A stretch of 64,000 nt of DNA from Margaritispora aquatica. Taxonomy: Eukaryota > Ascomycota > Leotiomycetes > Helotiales > Discinellaceae. The notes under the pieces are model-generated. The model had not been told where the DNA came from, searched no databases, and saw only the letters and a program-made list of their open reading frames with translations. Positions 46,377 through 58,748 of this stretch are shown one piece after another. The translations under genes were made by a program, and so were the position numbers. The stretch covers positions 1,389,831-1,453,830 of the forward strand of contig VJWN01000002.1 in the NCBI GenBank assembly GCA_007644065.1, given 5' to 3'. Each line of letters begins with the position of its first letter. The stretch's first letter is position 1.

Positions 46377-49300
46377 AGCATTCAATACCTTATACGAAGA
46401 GAGTGCGAGGGAGCGATTATGAGGCAAAGTTATGAAGAAAGCTAGAAATGGGAGGTACGGTAGGTGGACAGGAAGGATTACAATATGGAGTGACAGGAAC
46501 CTCCTGCCCCTACAATACAGTATGGGAAAGATTATCCGATGTAGTCGTAGAATATCCGTGACAATGAGGCTAAGCAAGAAGGGAAGAACCACTCCTTCCA
46601 TAAGCAATTCTGTACTTGTAATGGGTGTGTGTGTGTTATGTTTGACCATTGGGAGAAATGTGGTATTGTACAAGTATTATTCCAGTTGTGAAGCAATATG
46701 CTACCTACCTTATGCAATATGCGATATGCACGTAGTTCTTTTTGTCCAAGACGGGGAAATATGCAAATACACACAAATACATACAAATATCCATACGTAG
46801 GTATGCACGCAAATATGCACATATGCACAAAATAACGGGATTCATGGCCCGTTTGGCGGTGTGATTCGTTTGATTCGCCTGCTTTTGGTCTTCCCCCCTG
46901 GTGACCCCTGCAGCCCTGGTCTGGTACCTTGCATGGGGCGAGACCTCAGCCTGCCTTTCTAAGCCATATCGGTCATAGTCTGTGCGAGATGAAACACCAA
47001 TCGTGCTGTCCCCCCTGCTAGTGCCCTCTTCTCAGGGGTAAAACTGGGTCCATGTTTGGTTTGTCTTGTTTGATGGCGACGAATTGAGAAAGAGTCGCCG
47101 GACTGAGTTTGTGAACGATTGAACAACAATTGAACGATCGAACGACCAGAACTCAAATTACTCGGCAAAAAACATCAAAGCCTCGGAGAATCTCTCTCAC
47201 AAGCCAAGAGAGACAGACACTCCAAGGCATAGTCCAAGCAACCATATATCCAACACCAGATATTAACTTTTGGACAGTATAACAGATAACAGAGATACAT
47301 AAGACGACTGTGTGTACCCCTTCGCTTCCAGTCGTCGATGTCGTGCTTCACAACAGACGAAAAGTAATTGGAATTCTATCATGAATAAGGTAGGTAGGTA
47401 GGTTGAATTGGTTGAAAAGTGACCGTAGATTCAATTATTTCAATTATTTTCAACTTCATCCAAGAGGCACAGCAGAGCACAGCCAGCCAGCCACAGTCAC
47501 CTCACCTCCCCTCACCTCACCTCTGTTCCACCCTGCAAGAAACAAGCCCTCTCAAAATCCGGCTGTTCTTTTGAATGCGATTGGCGTCTTGCTACCCGAA
47601 ACCTCAACTCACAAATTCACGATGCATCTGAACCAACCCAGCCCATCTCTCCGTCAGTCATCAGCCATCAGCCATCAACTGGTGCAGGGGGTGGATAAAT
47701 CAGATCAGAGACAATCCCCTCCCAACGACAGAAACAAGAGACAAGAAACTTTTAACGAGGCTGTGACACAAATTCTCTCCATGGTTGGACCGGAAGCGAC
47801 ACAACCACTCACTCTGCTCATCATGACTGGCTGGTCCATTCTCCATATCGAGCACGTCAAACCCACTGGTTGACAGAAAGCTTGGTGCCACAAAGTTCCA
47901 CATCCCAAAACTGTGTTTCTGATTCCACCCGGGTTTTCTTGCTATAAAATTCGATTCAAGCTCTTGAACACAATGGACAGTAGAAGTTCGTGCAGCAACT
48001 CTTTCACACATTGCCAAGCTTTTTTTGATCACACTGAAACTTCCCTTTCTCCACAGATTCAGACGGGATCACTCGTGATGAAGACCAAACTTGGAAATGG
48101 GAAGGATATCTTGAGTATGCTCGAGCGTTTGGACAATCGGAATCGGCATTAGTATTCGCCGATGCACTCAAGTGCATCACGGCGCTTCAATCGCGCTTCG
48201 AGACATTCACACTCACACCCCACCCCAATCGTTGGACAGTACCTAAGGTATTGAAATCGCTCATGTACCTCTGAATACCGAATCACAAAAACACTCATCA
48301 GACATGTGGGTGTTTTAAGCGCTTCATTGTCATTTCTCCTCCTCGCAGAACAAAAGCATTTCCGCTATTCCTTCAAGTCAGGTGCAATCCATCTGAGCAT
48401 TTCGTAGGACCTGAAGCGCGCGCTCAGCCTGAATATGAAATTCGCTCCATCCTGATCATCTGATTGGACTATCATTTTGATTTACTCATCAGCCAGAATA
48501 CGAATCACTGGAAGCTGAAGCAAGATGGCAAAAGAACTCCGTCGGATGAAATCCAATCAATCGAGTCATGCCAATTCATGGCGCTTGACTCTCAAGTCCA
48601 AAACTATCTTTCACCGATGATGGAACCAAAATTCCCCACCGTCATGTGTTGGCAGTCACGTTATTCTCACACGCTTCCAGTTCCTGGTCCAGGAATCCAT
48701 GCTGAGCCGTAACCACCTCTCAGCGTTTCGCTTGAAATATATTATTCACAAGCGTCAGACAGTATAGATGCCTGCTACTACCACCGATTTAGCACGGATT
48801 ATGTGACGTCCAGATGTCTTCGAGATCCCCACCCCACCATCATGGCTCATCGGAAGGTCGTATTCCCACCACTCATTGAGAATAAATGTTCAACGTTCCT
48901 TCGAGAAGACCCATAGAACAATGTATCGAGATCTTGAGGCTCTTAACCGGTGAGACTACCCCGCTCTCTCGGTGGAGACTGTCGTCGTATGTGTCAACGT
49001 TTATGGATTCGTCTCCAGGATGGGTACCTGCTCTCCCAAATACACCCAGGATGTGCCAGATCGTCAAGCACATTCGCGGGAGCGGCGGAAGATCAGGAAG
49101 TTTTTCTAGTCTCTCCCAAGAAAATCAAGAGAACTTCACTCTGCTTGCAACAAAACAGAGAACATGTTCACCGAGTATTCCTTCTCCTCATCCTTTCAAG
49201 CTCTTCGAAACACTGGGTTCCTTCATGATCTCCAAAACAAAGTCTTGCCTTGCTTTCAGCTTCAATTCTGACATTGGCATGATACAGGTCCCCCCTTTCA

Positions 49301-52300
49301 AAGCCTTGCTATCTTTAGACACCTGCTTTTTCGATTAGTCTTACAATTTCCTAGGAGGATCTCACTTCGATGGTCGCCAGTGTGACCATTGTACGACAAC
49401 GCGTTCTCGGAGTCACTTCATAACAAGCAGCGATGGCTATAGTAAGACTTCTACCGCGCATTGAAGTGTCTCACTCTTTTCTCCCTATACATGCAGAAAG
49501 CATATGTGGATTTTGTTATTGATATTCCCACCAACAATCTTCACGCATCGTCCCAAGACCTCTTTGCGTATCTCAAGAATCATGTTTCACGCACACTCCT
49601 ATAAACTGATTAGATTAGTCTCACCACGTTCTTTTGCGAATTTTCCATCGACTGTTTCGACCTTGGCAATTGAATAGATTAAAAGTGTTGGTTATTCTGT
49701 GTAAATACAAGCCAAATAAGTGGCTTTTAACCCAACCGTGCCTCCTCATTGCATATTTTCCCCTATATACCCCCTCGTACTCTCGAGACAAAAGATCTTG
49801 GTATTTTCTATGTGCGGAAGAATTCTCCTTGCAACACCCTCGTTGAGTATCGAGTATCAAAAGGTCTTACTCGGTTTAAAAGCATCCGAAGCATCTATTT
49901 GAAACGACGTATCACGTACCAACAGACAGGATTTACTGCTTCTCTCGACTGAACAAACGAGTGTATAATGTTCTAGGATAGAAATTCCAGTTAATTAAAC
50001 AATTACACTTTCTTCGTCAACGCGGTGTTACATATACACCGAGAATGATTCATGACCATACCTTTACCATTTCCAAGAAAAGTTAGAAAGTAAGACATTT
50101 CAACTCACCAGTAGCAAGCACAGCCAAGCTCTTGGGTTTTTCTGTACGAAACGTGTAACGAGTGCCATGTCTCTACAAGCGACCTTCTTACTGTTATCCC
50201 CTCTTTCGCGAAAGTGCCAAGCATGTTCACTACCCTGATCGTGGTGGCTATCCTCCACATTCCTTCGCTTGCTGATCTTCGCAAGGAGGAACGGCAGCTC
50301 GGCTCGAAAGTACTTTTTTTGTCTCTCATAGATTAATAGTTTGTCGACTAAACAGCTTCTAAGACGCGTCTAGCACGTTCATGTCTTGAGTTATTTCAAA
50401 AGCTTGGCTATGGCTGTAAAAGGGCCTCCAGGTCAACAAATTCAGATGTAGGTATCTCGATACGAGACTCAAGGATGTATGAGAATCCGTTCAAGACTTC
50501 GGAAGTCACCTTAAAGCAAGCACGAGATTATTCGTGCGATACCCTATTGTGTTTGTATGCATGCGGAAGTTCGATACTATATCGAAGAGGTATCAGTTTG
50601 CATACTGTTGTCATGTTCTTTCTCGCCGTCATTTCCAGTTCAAGTAGATTATAAACAAGCCAGCATCACTCCAGATTCCTCTAGTTAGAATTTCCCAATT
50701 AGAGATAGTCACAGAAGTAATCGAACAAACCTACACCGTGACCTTCAAGTCTTTTTCTTCTTCCTCCCATCGATTCTATACCATCTTGCCGTGGAGTTCT
50801 AATACGAATTTTCTCTGCTCCCCTAGTACTTGGGTCTTGAATACCTCTTAAGTTAAAGCTCTAAATACTCGTTCACTTAATCACCTTAACATCTTTCTAA
50901 ACCACCTACGCAACTACTCCCTCACTCAATCCGCACATGCAAAAACAATTATTCCCTTATTCTTTTTCGCAGATGAGTTCAAGTTCGCGTTCGTCTTAGC
51001 CCCTACTCCTATCCTCGCCGCCAGCCAGCCAGCCAGCCAGCGGGAGTAAAGTAAAATCCCTATAAATGCACCACCCTTTCCAGGTATCGAGTAGCATGAA
51101 CATTACTTCCAAGTTGATTACAGATATATGTCTGCAGCATCGGTGTGTGCTTTCAGTGTATTACCGTGTGGTTGCTTCGCGTAGAGTGCGAGATCTTTTT
51201 GTGGATCAATTACTATAGCAGGGGAAGGATTTAGTAGTTAGGGTATGGATTTATGGTGAGTTGGGGAGCTGGGGGAGGGGAGGAGGCGTGTGAGAAGTAA
51301 GAGGGAGGGCGTTGTCGTTGTCGTTCTCGTTGCTGTTTACTGCTGTCATGTTCGCAGCTGTTGTTATCTCTATTCTCACTTTTCTGTAACGGATGATTGT
51401 TTCTCTCGCGTGGCGCCTAGCTTACTTTTTGTTCAATCGCTCTCTGTTGAGATTCCGAATCCCTTTGAAGCTTCACTTCAGATCAAATCAAGACCCGCGC
51501 CGCAATTTCAGATCAAGTGCTATATATTCGTATGAATAGATCGATAGCTCATCTATAAGTACGTTCTCGACACCTTACCTACTTTACAACCCCAAGAGTT
51601 TGTTTTTATTTTCATTCTCATTTAAAGCGAACGCACGCACGAACGAATACCGGTATAGCTATCCATCACGCTTACGCATTACGTTCAACCTCCTTTTCCC
51701 CCTCTAATAAGCTTATCTAGAAGTCGCCTACTTGTAACGAATTCTTGTATCGCGGGTATATTTCTTGGCAGTATAAATACGGCGCCATCTCGTTGCTAGA
51801 AAGACGCAGGTAGGTAGGTAGGTAGGCAGGTAATACGTTCTATACCTAGCCTAGAGAGAGATGAACTTAGCTTATTTATATATGTGTTGTATTTTATTGT
51901 GTTATATTGTATTGTGTTGTATTGTAACCTAGCTCAGCCAGGCTAGGCTAGGCTTTGCTTTGATCCTGAATTTGGCGGGGATATCGTTGTTCATTGTGGA
52001 TTTACATCTCTTTGTCTACTCTGTTGGATTTCTTTCCGCTTAGTGTTGGGAATATCGCGCGCTAGAGGGTCTTTTCGTGTGGTGTTAAGTGATGCTAGGC
52101 TAAAATGGTGGAAGTTGTTGTCGAGTCAGAGAAGAAAGCTGGGGGGGTTGCTATCGTTGCGTTTTTAGTTCTAGGGAAGGGGGTAAATGGGAGAGTAGGA
52201 GAGTGTATGCTTAATAGTAGGGTGAGGCCTTCCTAGGCTAGAGTGAGAACTAGAGCAGGAATCAGAGCGAGAAACTAAAATTTAATCTCCTTTGATGCAT

Positions 52301-54415
52301 TGTTTGCGGTTGCACATCAGGACTATAGAGAGAATGACGCACGCGCTTCGTCGTTCGACGTGAATTTAGCGAATGTTCGAAGATTTGGCTCAGAACCTTT
52401 TTTTTGGAACCAGTGACTGTTGCGTTATATACCTAGAGAAACGGATTGTTCTTTAGAAGAGCTAATCAATGATTGATTCATTCCATCATAATTACCCTAC
52501 GAATGAATTCAACTTAAAGTGTTCACGCTCGCCTTCTACTGAGGAAAAAAAATCATTTTTAATTGTGGAAATTCAGGTATAAAAGAGAAAATAAAACAAT
52601 GGTTCGTTTGTTATTTCGTGTCTTCCAACACTTTGGCCAGGTTCGAGACAGGTGCTGATAGCTTCCAAGGTAAGTTTTAGGTGGGATTGAGTCTTGACTT
52701 TCTTTTTATTGCGTTATTTTAGATACGAACTATGAATATGCGAAATTGAGATCCAGATAACGACTTTCTCGGTAAGAAATGAAAGACATTATGAGAGCGA
52801 CGCTGTCAACTTGAAAATTGCTGTCATCCCTAATATCCACGCACGAAATTTCCACTTCGGCTAGAGGAAGTCTTGCGAAGCCAAAAATATCGAAATACAG
52901 CTAGAAAACAATCTCCTAACGTGCCATTGAGGTTCCAGAGGTACAGAATTGAGATAGAGATATCAATTAGTTCTTCGAAACGCAAACCCAGAGCCCTGGC
53001 TTAAACTGTTCACTGTGGTTGGTCTTGGAAGGCCTAATCTATCAATGTCTATCCTGTGAGCTTGTGATATACGCATGCAGAAAGAAAGGAGCATAGGAGA
53101 AAATAGATCGCTTTGACAAGTTCAGCTTCGTTTCCTAGACATGTCGACGAATATAGCCTCTCTACAATATCGTAAAGTAGTGAGTGGAAGGATACGTCGA
53201 GAAACTCGAGACTAGACTATTCTTTCAAGATTCATGGGCATGACCTTGGTACTGAACTTGGAGTTAGAGTTCCTGGTATATTGCATTGGAGTATAAAGAC
53301 CGACGTCGAAACCCCGAAAAATCGAGAATTCGGACTCAAAACAAAAGACTTTCTCAGGTGTTAAGGATGTGGAAGACAAGCGCGCTCGAATTCTTTGTAC
53401 GGTACGCTTAATATCGGATGAACTAATCTACTATCTATTTGCACGTTTATTCCTTTGGCTATTGGTTTTGAGTAATGTTGGTACTTTGACTCGAAAGTTG
53501 CGGTCGTGGTACTTCTTCGAGGAAGTGACAGCGAGTGACACTTCCCAACTTGCTGTCAATACCTTAGTTGACTTCTCCAGTCGCCCTAACAGAGTGGAAA
53601 TACGAAATCATTCATTCTCCTCTATGGATATCACAGAAGAGGTGCCCTGCCCTCCCGCGCCATATCATCCGCGAGCGAGTTACAAAATCCTCCGTATACT
53701 GGAAAATTAAAAAAATCTTTCGTTAGCTCAAGAAGTGTCAAGTCATGAAATGTGAATATCACTTTTGCCCTCACATGAGATCATCACTGAAGGGGTCTTG
53801 ATTGGAGACGCTTCTTAAATACAACAAATTGTTGTAGCTGAATTCCAATTGTATACACCTAGTTGATGAGAAGCGGGATGCAAATCCTAGGCATCACTTC
53901 ACTTCACTTCCATACGATTAAGAGAAGGTTGAGGACTTGTACTATCAGAGACTTACCTTCAATGATTGCTAGACTTCATTCCTTGAGGAGGTGAGGGAAC
54001 CATAGCTATGAAGTGTAAGAAATGCGAGATGGCTGCTAGCTATGCTCATCTCTGACAGTGGGGACAAGTAGCGACGAACCTTACCTGGTCCTTTCTCGGA
54101 AAACTTGTATCAAAAAGGGACAACATTGACAGATCAACACAATAAACTCTGCGCAGGATGATCGTGAAATACGAAATTTCATTTACTGTAACCACTGCAT
54201 ATGAACGCCTACCTATTCAGTGTAAACGAGTTGGGTATTGTAACCACGCCAGAACGCCAATATGCCCCATCCTATGCCGTTTCCAGACCTATTCCATAGA
54301 AACGCCATCAAAAAAGGTAGAAGGTCTCGATCATCCCAGCGCCATGCTAGCCAATCCATTCGCATAAAAGCTCGAACTTAGAAACTCAATCCCATCCCAT
54401 TGTAATGAAATGGAC
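46331..54415. other. 8 kb region without recognisable genes
   Basis: No open frame with family features or convincing splice chains is seen. The longest ATG-started frame (48886-49338, 150 codons) has no recognisable domain. Simple repeats occur: (CAGC)n near 51020-51041, TAGG units near 51810-51835 and TATTGTGTTG-type repeats near 51888-51930. GC content and base composition do not differ sharply from neighbours by eye. It may contain non-coding transcripts or regulatory DNA of the Kelch-type gene. Confidence 0.4.
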
Positions 54416-56943
54416 TTAGAAAATCTTCAGAGAATCGTGATTCTCCCGACTAATCTCGTAGCTCAAGATAGTGTGGTCCTGATAATGTAGCCAGAGTCGA
54501 AATGCCAAATGCTCATTGGTCCAACCTGCGTGATCTGACTTTGATCTTGGGATGCGCGTAACTGCGATACCGTGGAGTGGACAATGGGGGCGATATTTCT
54601 TGTCGTCTTCAATGAATGGGACAATGGCATCACGACGGATACATGTAACCTTTTCCATCGATTAGTTACTAGTTCAATGACGAGGGCTATACAATATAAA
54701 ATGAAACTCACAGGTTCATTGGCCATCGTATCAGGCAACCTTGTCAAAGTCAAAATGGCAGCACGTCCAATTTGCGATGCTATAATGACGATGTTCAATT
54801 CCTCAACCATGACATACATGTTTAGCCGATCGAAGCCATCGTACTGACGCATTGTGGCTCGCGGGTTGTATCCTTCTTGCTTGATAAGGTTGCTAAAACC
54901 GACTGGAATAGGCCTAAGAGAGAACGCAGGATAGGTATTACCGGCTTTATGTGTTGGAGGAAGTAGCTGGATAGCATGACCCCAAGCACGGAGAATTGCA
55001 GAACCCTCTGGAGTATTGAACGTAGGGGATTTGCGGACGTAGACTAGAGACGCTGCCTTTTCCCGCTCAGCGATCTGGGAAACATAGGCAGCTGAGTAAT
55101 CGGGCTTGTAGCCAATGGCATGTGCTGGTCTGCTTTGTATCAGATTGGGTGGGGATATTTTGAGAGAAAACACTTACTCGGTGACCTTTTTGAAGTAATG
55201 GATTGGGATGTTCAGAACTCCCCAGCCCCATTCAAATTGTTGAATAGTGCTAGGTTCTCGCAATCCTTTTTCAAAGGTTATCTTTCCATCTGCTAGATCC
55301 ATATACCACTGTAAAAGAAAGTCAGCGACTCCGCGTAAGTGAAATTAAATTCATAAATGTCCTAAATTTAAGGGTTGCTCACTAGCTTTCCCGTAATATC
55401 TGCAGCGATCACTAAGATATGTTAGCTTCTGCACGAGAAGAAGCCACTACATCAGGTGTTTGAAGACTGTCTGTAGATATTCCGAGATTTCAGGAGCTTT
55501 CTAAAGCCAGAGCGAAATCCAAAATCCATTCACTGGTGCTGTAAAGATTCAACATTGACTGACTTACCATGTGTGGCAAAGTCGTAACGACCGCTCACAA
55601 AGTCAATTGCCGGGACATTGTGTGACATATAACCAAGATCAAGAACCATCTTCATATTGACGCCGTCTATAAACAAGATATATTAGTGCCTCTGCTTTGA
55701 CCATATATACAATGAAATGAACATAGTCAAAAATGCAGTGCTTACCTTGAGCAAATTTGCATTGGTCTTGCGGTCTAAGCATCAATGGGAATAAGTCCTT
55801 GTTGGTTTGTGCTATTTCCTAAGACACATTTCAGTATCTTCTTTCAAGAATGACCTACACAGCAAGAGGGTGGTTGATAGAGAAGTGAGGGCATCTTACA
55901 TGAATGGCTTCGATGCTATCCTGGTATTCCTTTGTGTTGGTATCCTTCGGATAAATTCCGAAGTCGGTGAATGACGTTGGAGCAAACATAAAAACAGTCA
56001 CTTGTCGGTCATTTGAACTAACTGCAATATTTCGTGATAGTGAGTGAACAGCTAGTCCCCATGCCGAACTGTGGACATTTTGGTGGAAGAACCTATTGAT
56101 GTTAGAAAATATGTCCTTTGTGCCTCAAAATAGAACATACGGTCGAACTTCACTAACAGGTGCATTCTCTGCATTGACCGCTAAAGAAGTAGCGTGGTGA
56201 TTCAACACATGAGTGTAATAAGCGAGGGTGTCGCCTGTGTAAATTTATAATTAGTAAATGATGCCTGTATGTTTTGGAGATGGTTGATATAGCACGATGA
56301 ACAGTTTAGCGAGAAACCACGACACAATGCCACCTAGACTGTACCAGAGATGATCTGACGGAGAAACGAAACTTACCATCATCACAAGCCATTACCAAGA
56401 TTTCAAAATCACCGAAGTCTCCGACAATCATGTTATTGACACAATGGGGGGATGTGGCATCAACCTCTCCAGCAGTTGCTTCCTCTGAGACAGGCAGATC
56501 TAGAATAAGATCTGGAACGGATGGGATCAACTGCTCAATACCTCGCGGAATATAAACATGGATCTTGTCCTTGAAAGCTGCGAAGTACAACTGCACAAAG
56601 TCAATCGAAGCCTGTAAAGATCTTGTGTGTCTGTAAAACTTACGTTGAATTTCTTCGAAGCCGTTACAAGATTACAACGCCATCGAGCAACCAGTGGCTT
56701 TCCATCTTCTTCATCATCTCCGATGCTGATACTGGGAGTGGGGTACTTTGAACACGTTAGTTTTGAATTTCCAGTTCATCTGAAGACCTGGGATGACACT
56801 CGTGGGTGGGTTTTTGATAGATATAAAGAGCTCGGAGCTTGTCAAGTGCAGAGTCGCTTATTCTGAGAGGGCACGAGACTTACTCTGTCTTCACCGGTCT
56901 GTACCAGGACCTCTCCAACCATCAGATCCTCGTAGCGCGCCAT
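54416..56943 (-). CDS. CRT10-like protein (fungal WD40-related, RNR regulator family)
   Basis: Eleven exons give 548 aa: 56884-56943, 56644-56745, 56377-56590, 56141-56234, 55900-56092, 55746-55818, 55568-55666, 55383-55411, 55178-55308, 54712-55129, 54416-54649. Beginning MARYEDLMVGEVLVQTGEDR, it continues with PLVARWRCNLVTASKKFNLY, HCVNNMIVGDFGDFEILVMA, GDTLAYYT, WGLAVHSLSRNIAVSSNDRQ, NMKMVLDLGYMSHNVPAIDF, WYMDLADGKITFEKGL and IGRAAILTLTRLPDT. These are repeated blade-like segments of a beta-propeller, matching the fungal CRT10 family; yeast Crt10 influences ribonucleotide reductase transcription. Every junction preserves frame, including the 29-base exon 55383-55411. The acceptor of exon 10 has a three-base ambiguity (55129 preferred). 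The gene is divergent from the cupin gene over 1.3 kb. Confidence 0.82.
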
Positions 56944-58226
56944 TGCTCTTTAATTCGGCATAACAAAGATATATCTTCTGTGAATCCGCAGGTCAAAGTC
57001 GAATCAGGTATGAAGTTGTAGTATGGCTTGTGATGGTGTGGTTGTGGCGGAGTTGAGAGCCTCAACTCGAGACTCGAAGGGTGTGCTTCTACTGGGTGTG
57101 CTGGTAGGAAAGTAGAACGCGGCCAAAGTTACAGTCGGCTTGATTGGCCTGGGCGAGCCCAAAGAACGTGAATCTTGTTGTGCCTGCCTGTCTGATGATG
57201 ATGTTTGGGATGCTTGTGGTTCAAGTTCTGGCTAGCGAATGGGACCGAAGTTGGCTGAGGTTGACATAGACTCTCCTCGGCTCGGAAGAGGGCTCGGGCC
57301 GCTTTTATCGATAAGGTTCCGAGGTTTCCCCTCCCGCTTCCGACTTTCCCTCATCCGAATTCTAGTCTCGTTTTCATGATTGAGAAAACCGACAGAGTGT
57401 CTGGAGCTAAGGCAGACTTGCTGGCTTAGTATTTGTATCTCTAGGAATTACTCAGATCTGGGAATAGGTGTGTTGAGTGAGCTAGCTTTAAAGCTTAATT
57501 TCACCTCATCTTAAGTTCTGATACGACATCATACATCAGATATGGATACTTTTGAATACTTTCCTGAGTAGGCCTTCCCTCAAAGAGTTTCACATAGCAA
57601 GTCATCTGATAAGTGAAGGTTGCATTCCGTGAATCTCACCAACATAGAGTATCGCGAAGTCTCGGATAATCCCCCTTTTGACGTCCTCTATCGGGATAGT
57701 TAACCGAGGTCCATCTCATCATAGTAAACAAACCAACAACACAACTATTGTTATGCAATGAATGGCATTGTATAGCAATTTGTTAGAAGGCCCATATTGG
57801 GGGTTACCAGCTTCATGACACGCACATGAGCATGCAAGAGGAACCGGATTGATATGGGGTAACCCCACTTTGCCTACAGGTTGGAGATACCAATTGCAGT
57901 AATATTTTCCATAGACCAAGATAATAACAAGAATTCGTGCAAAACACACGCAATTTCCCTTTCGTTTAATTTAGTTTTCTAACAATTTTCAATTCTCATA
58001 TACTCTCATAGCAAACTCAACTTGGTTCAAGTCAATCTCCCCATCTCCTTTATTTCCGCGACACTTCGAGGTTTCCTCTCCTTCAACCACAGCCAAAGCC
58101 AAAGCAACTGTATATAGACAGATTTCTCTTCGTCTCGTCAAATTCCGTTTAAATTCACAAGCTTCAAGCCTTAAAATCTCCAAGCTATACGCGCCTCAGA
58201 AGCGAGAGCACCTCCCTACCCAAACT
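56944..58226. other. Divergent intergenic region
   Basis: These 1.3 kb separate the CRT10-like and cupin starts. No gene is seen. The last 60 bases are CT-rich and lead to the cupin ATG. Confidence 0.5.
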
Positions 58227-58748
58227 ATGACAAACCGGCCAGACCACCTCACCCCAACCATCATCCCGCCAACGCACACCCTCACGCAACCCTCCTCCTC
58301 CTTCGAATCTTTCACGCGAGGCATTTGCACCTGGCATACACTAATCTCCTCGCCCACCACCGCCAGCACCTCTCTTTCCGCAGGCATCGCCGTTTGTCCG
58401 CCCCTCACCGGCTCACTATGTCCACACCGGCATTCCCATGCCGAGATCTACTACGTTATCTCAGGCAAAGGTACCATGACGATCGAGGGGAAAGAGTACG
58501 TGATTGAGGCGGGCAGCACGGTATTTCTGCCTGGGGATGCGGAGCATGGTGTTGTGAATGAGGGGACCGAGGAGTTAAGGTGGTTCTATGTGTTTGCAGC
58601 TGATTCGTTTGGGGAGGTGGTTTATAGATTTACGCATGAGGAGGAGGAGGAGGCAAAGAAGGTGGTGGTGCAAAGTGAAAGGAAGGAGGTTGGGAAGGAG
58701 AAGAAGGGTGGTGGGATTTGGCGAAAATTGAAGACATTTTTGGGATAA
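58227..58748 (+). CDS. Small cupin protein
   Basis: A single exon of 173 aa starts MTNRPDHLTPTIIPPTHTLT. The cupin barrel spans about 45-135. Motif 1 is H-x-H-x(4)-E-like (CPHRHSHAEIYYVISGKGTM) with His residues and a Glu positioned for metal, then GKEYVIEAGSTVFLPGDAEH as motif 2, with a His in GDAEHG. A charged tail with an EEEEEAKKVV run and a basic end (KEKKGGGIWRKLKTFLG) follows. Single-domain cupins may be metal-dependent enzymes or small-molecule binders; substrate is unknown. No signal peptide is visible. The ATG is the first in the frame. Confidence 0.85.
   Translation: MTNRPDHLTPTIIPPTHTLTQPSSSFESFTRGICTWHTLISSPTTASTSLSAGIAVCPPLTGSLCPHRHSHAEIYYVISGKGTMTIEGKEYVIEAGSTVFLPGDAEHGVVNEGTEELRWFYVFAADSFGEVVYRFTHEEEEEAKKVVVQSERKEVGKEKKGGGIWRKLKTFLG

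Noticed and set aside
47403..47873. 156-codon open frame
   Set aside because: Begins with TTG and has no family features.
48886..49338. ATG-started 150-codon open frame in the gene-poor tract
   Set aside because: No recognisable family, cysteine and serine rich random-like composition, no splice partners; not enough to call a gene.
53369..53710. 113-codon plus-strand frame
   Set aside because: Starts with GTG and lacks any domain; flanking splice signals are not convincing.
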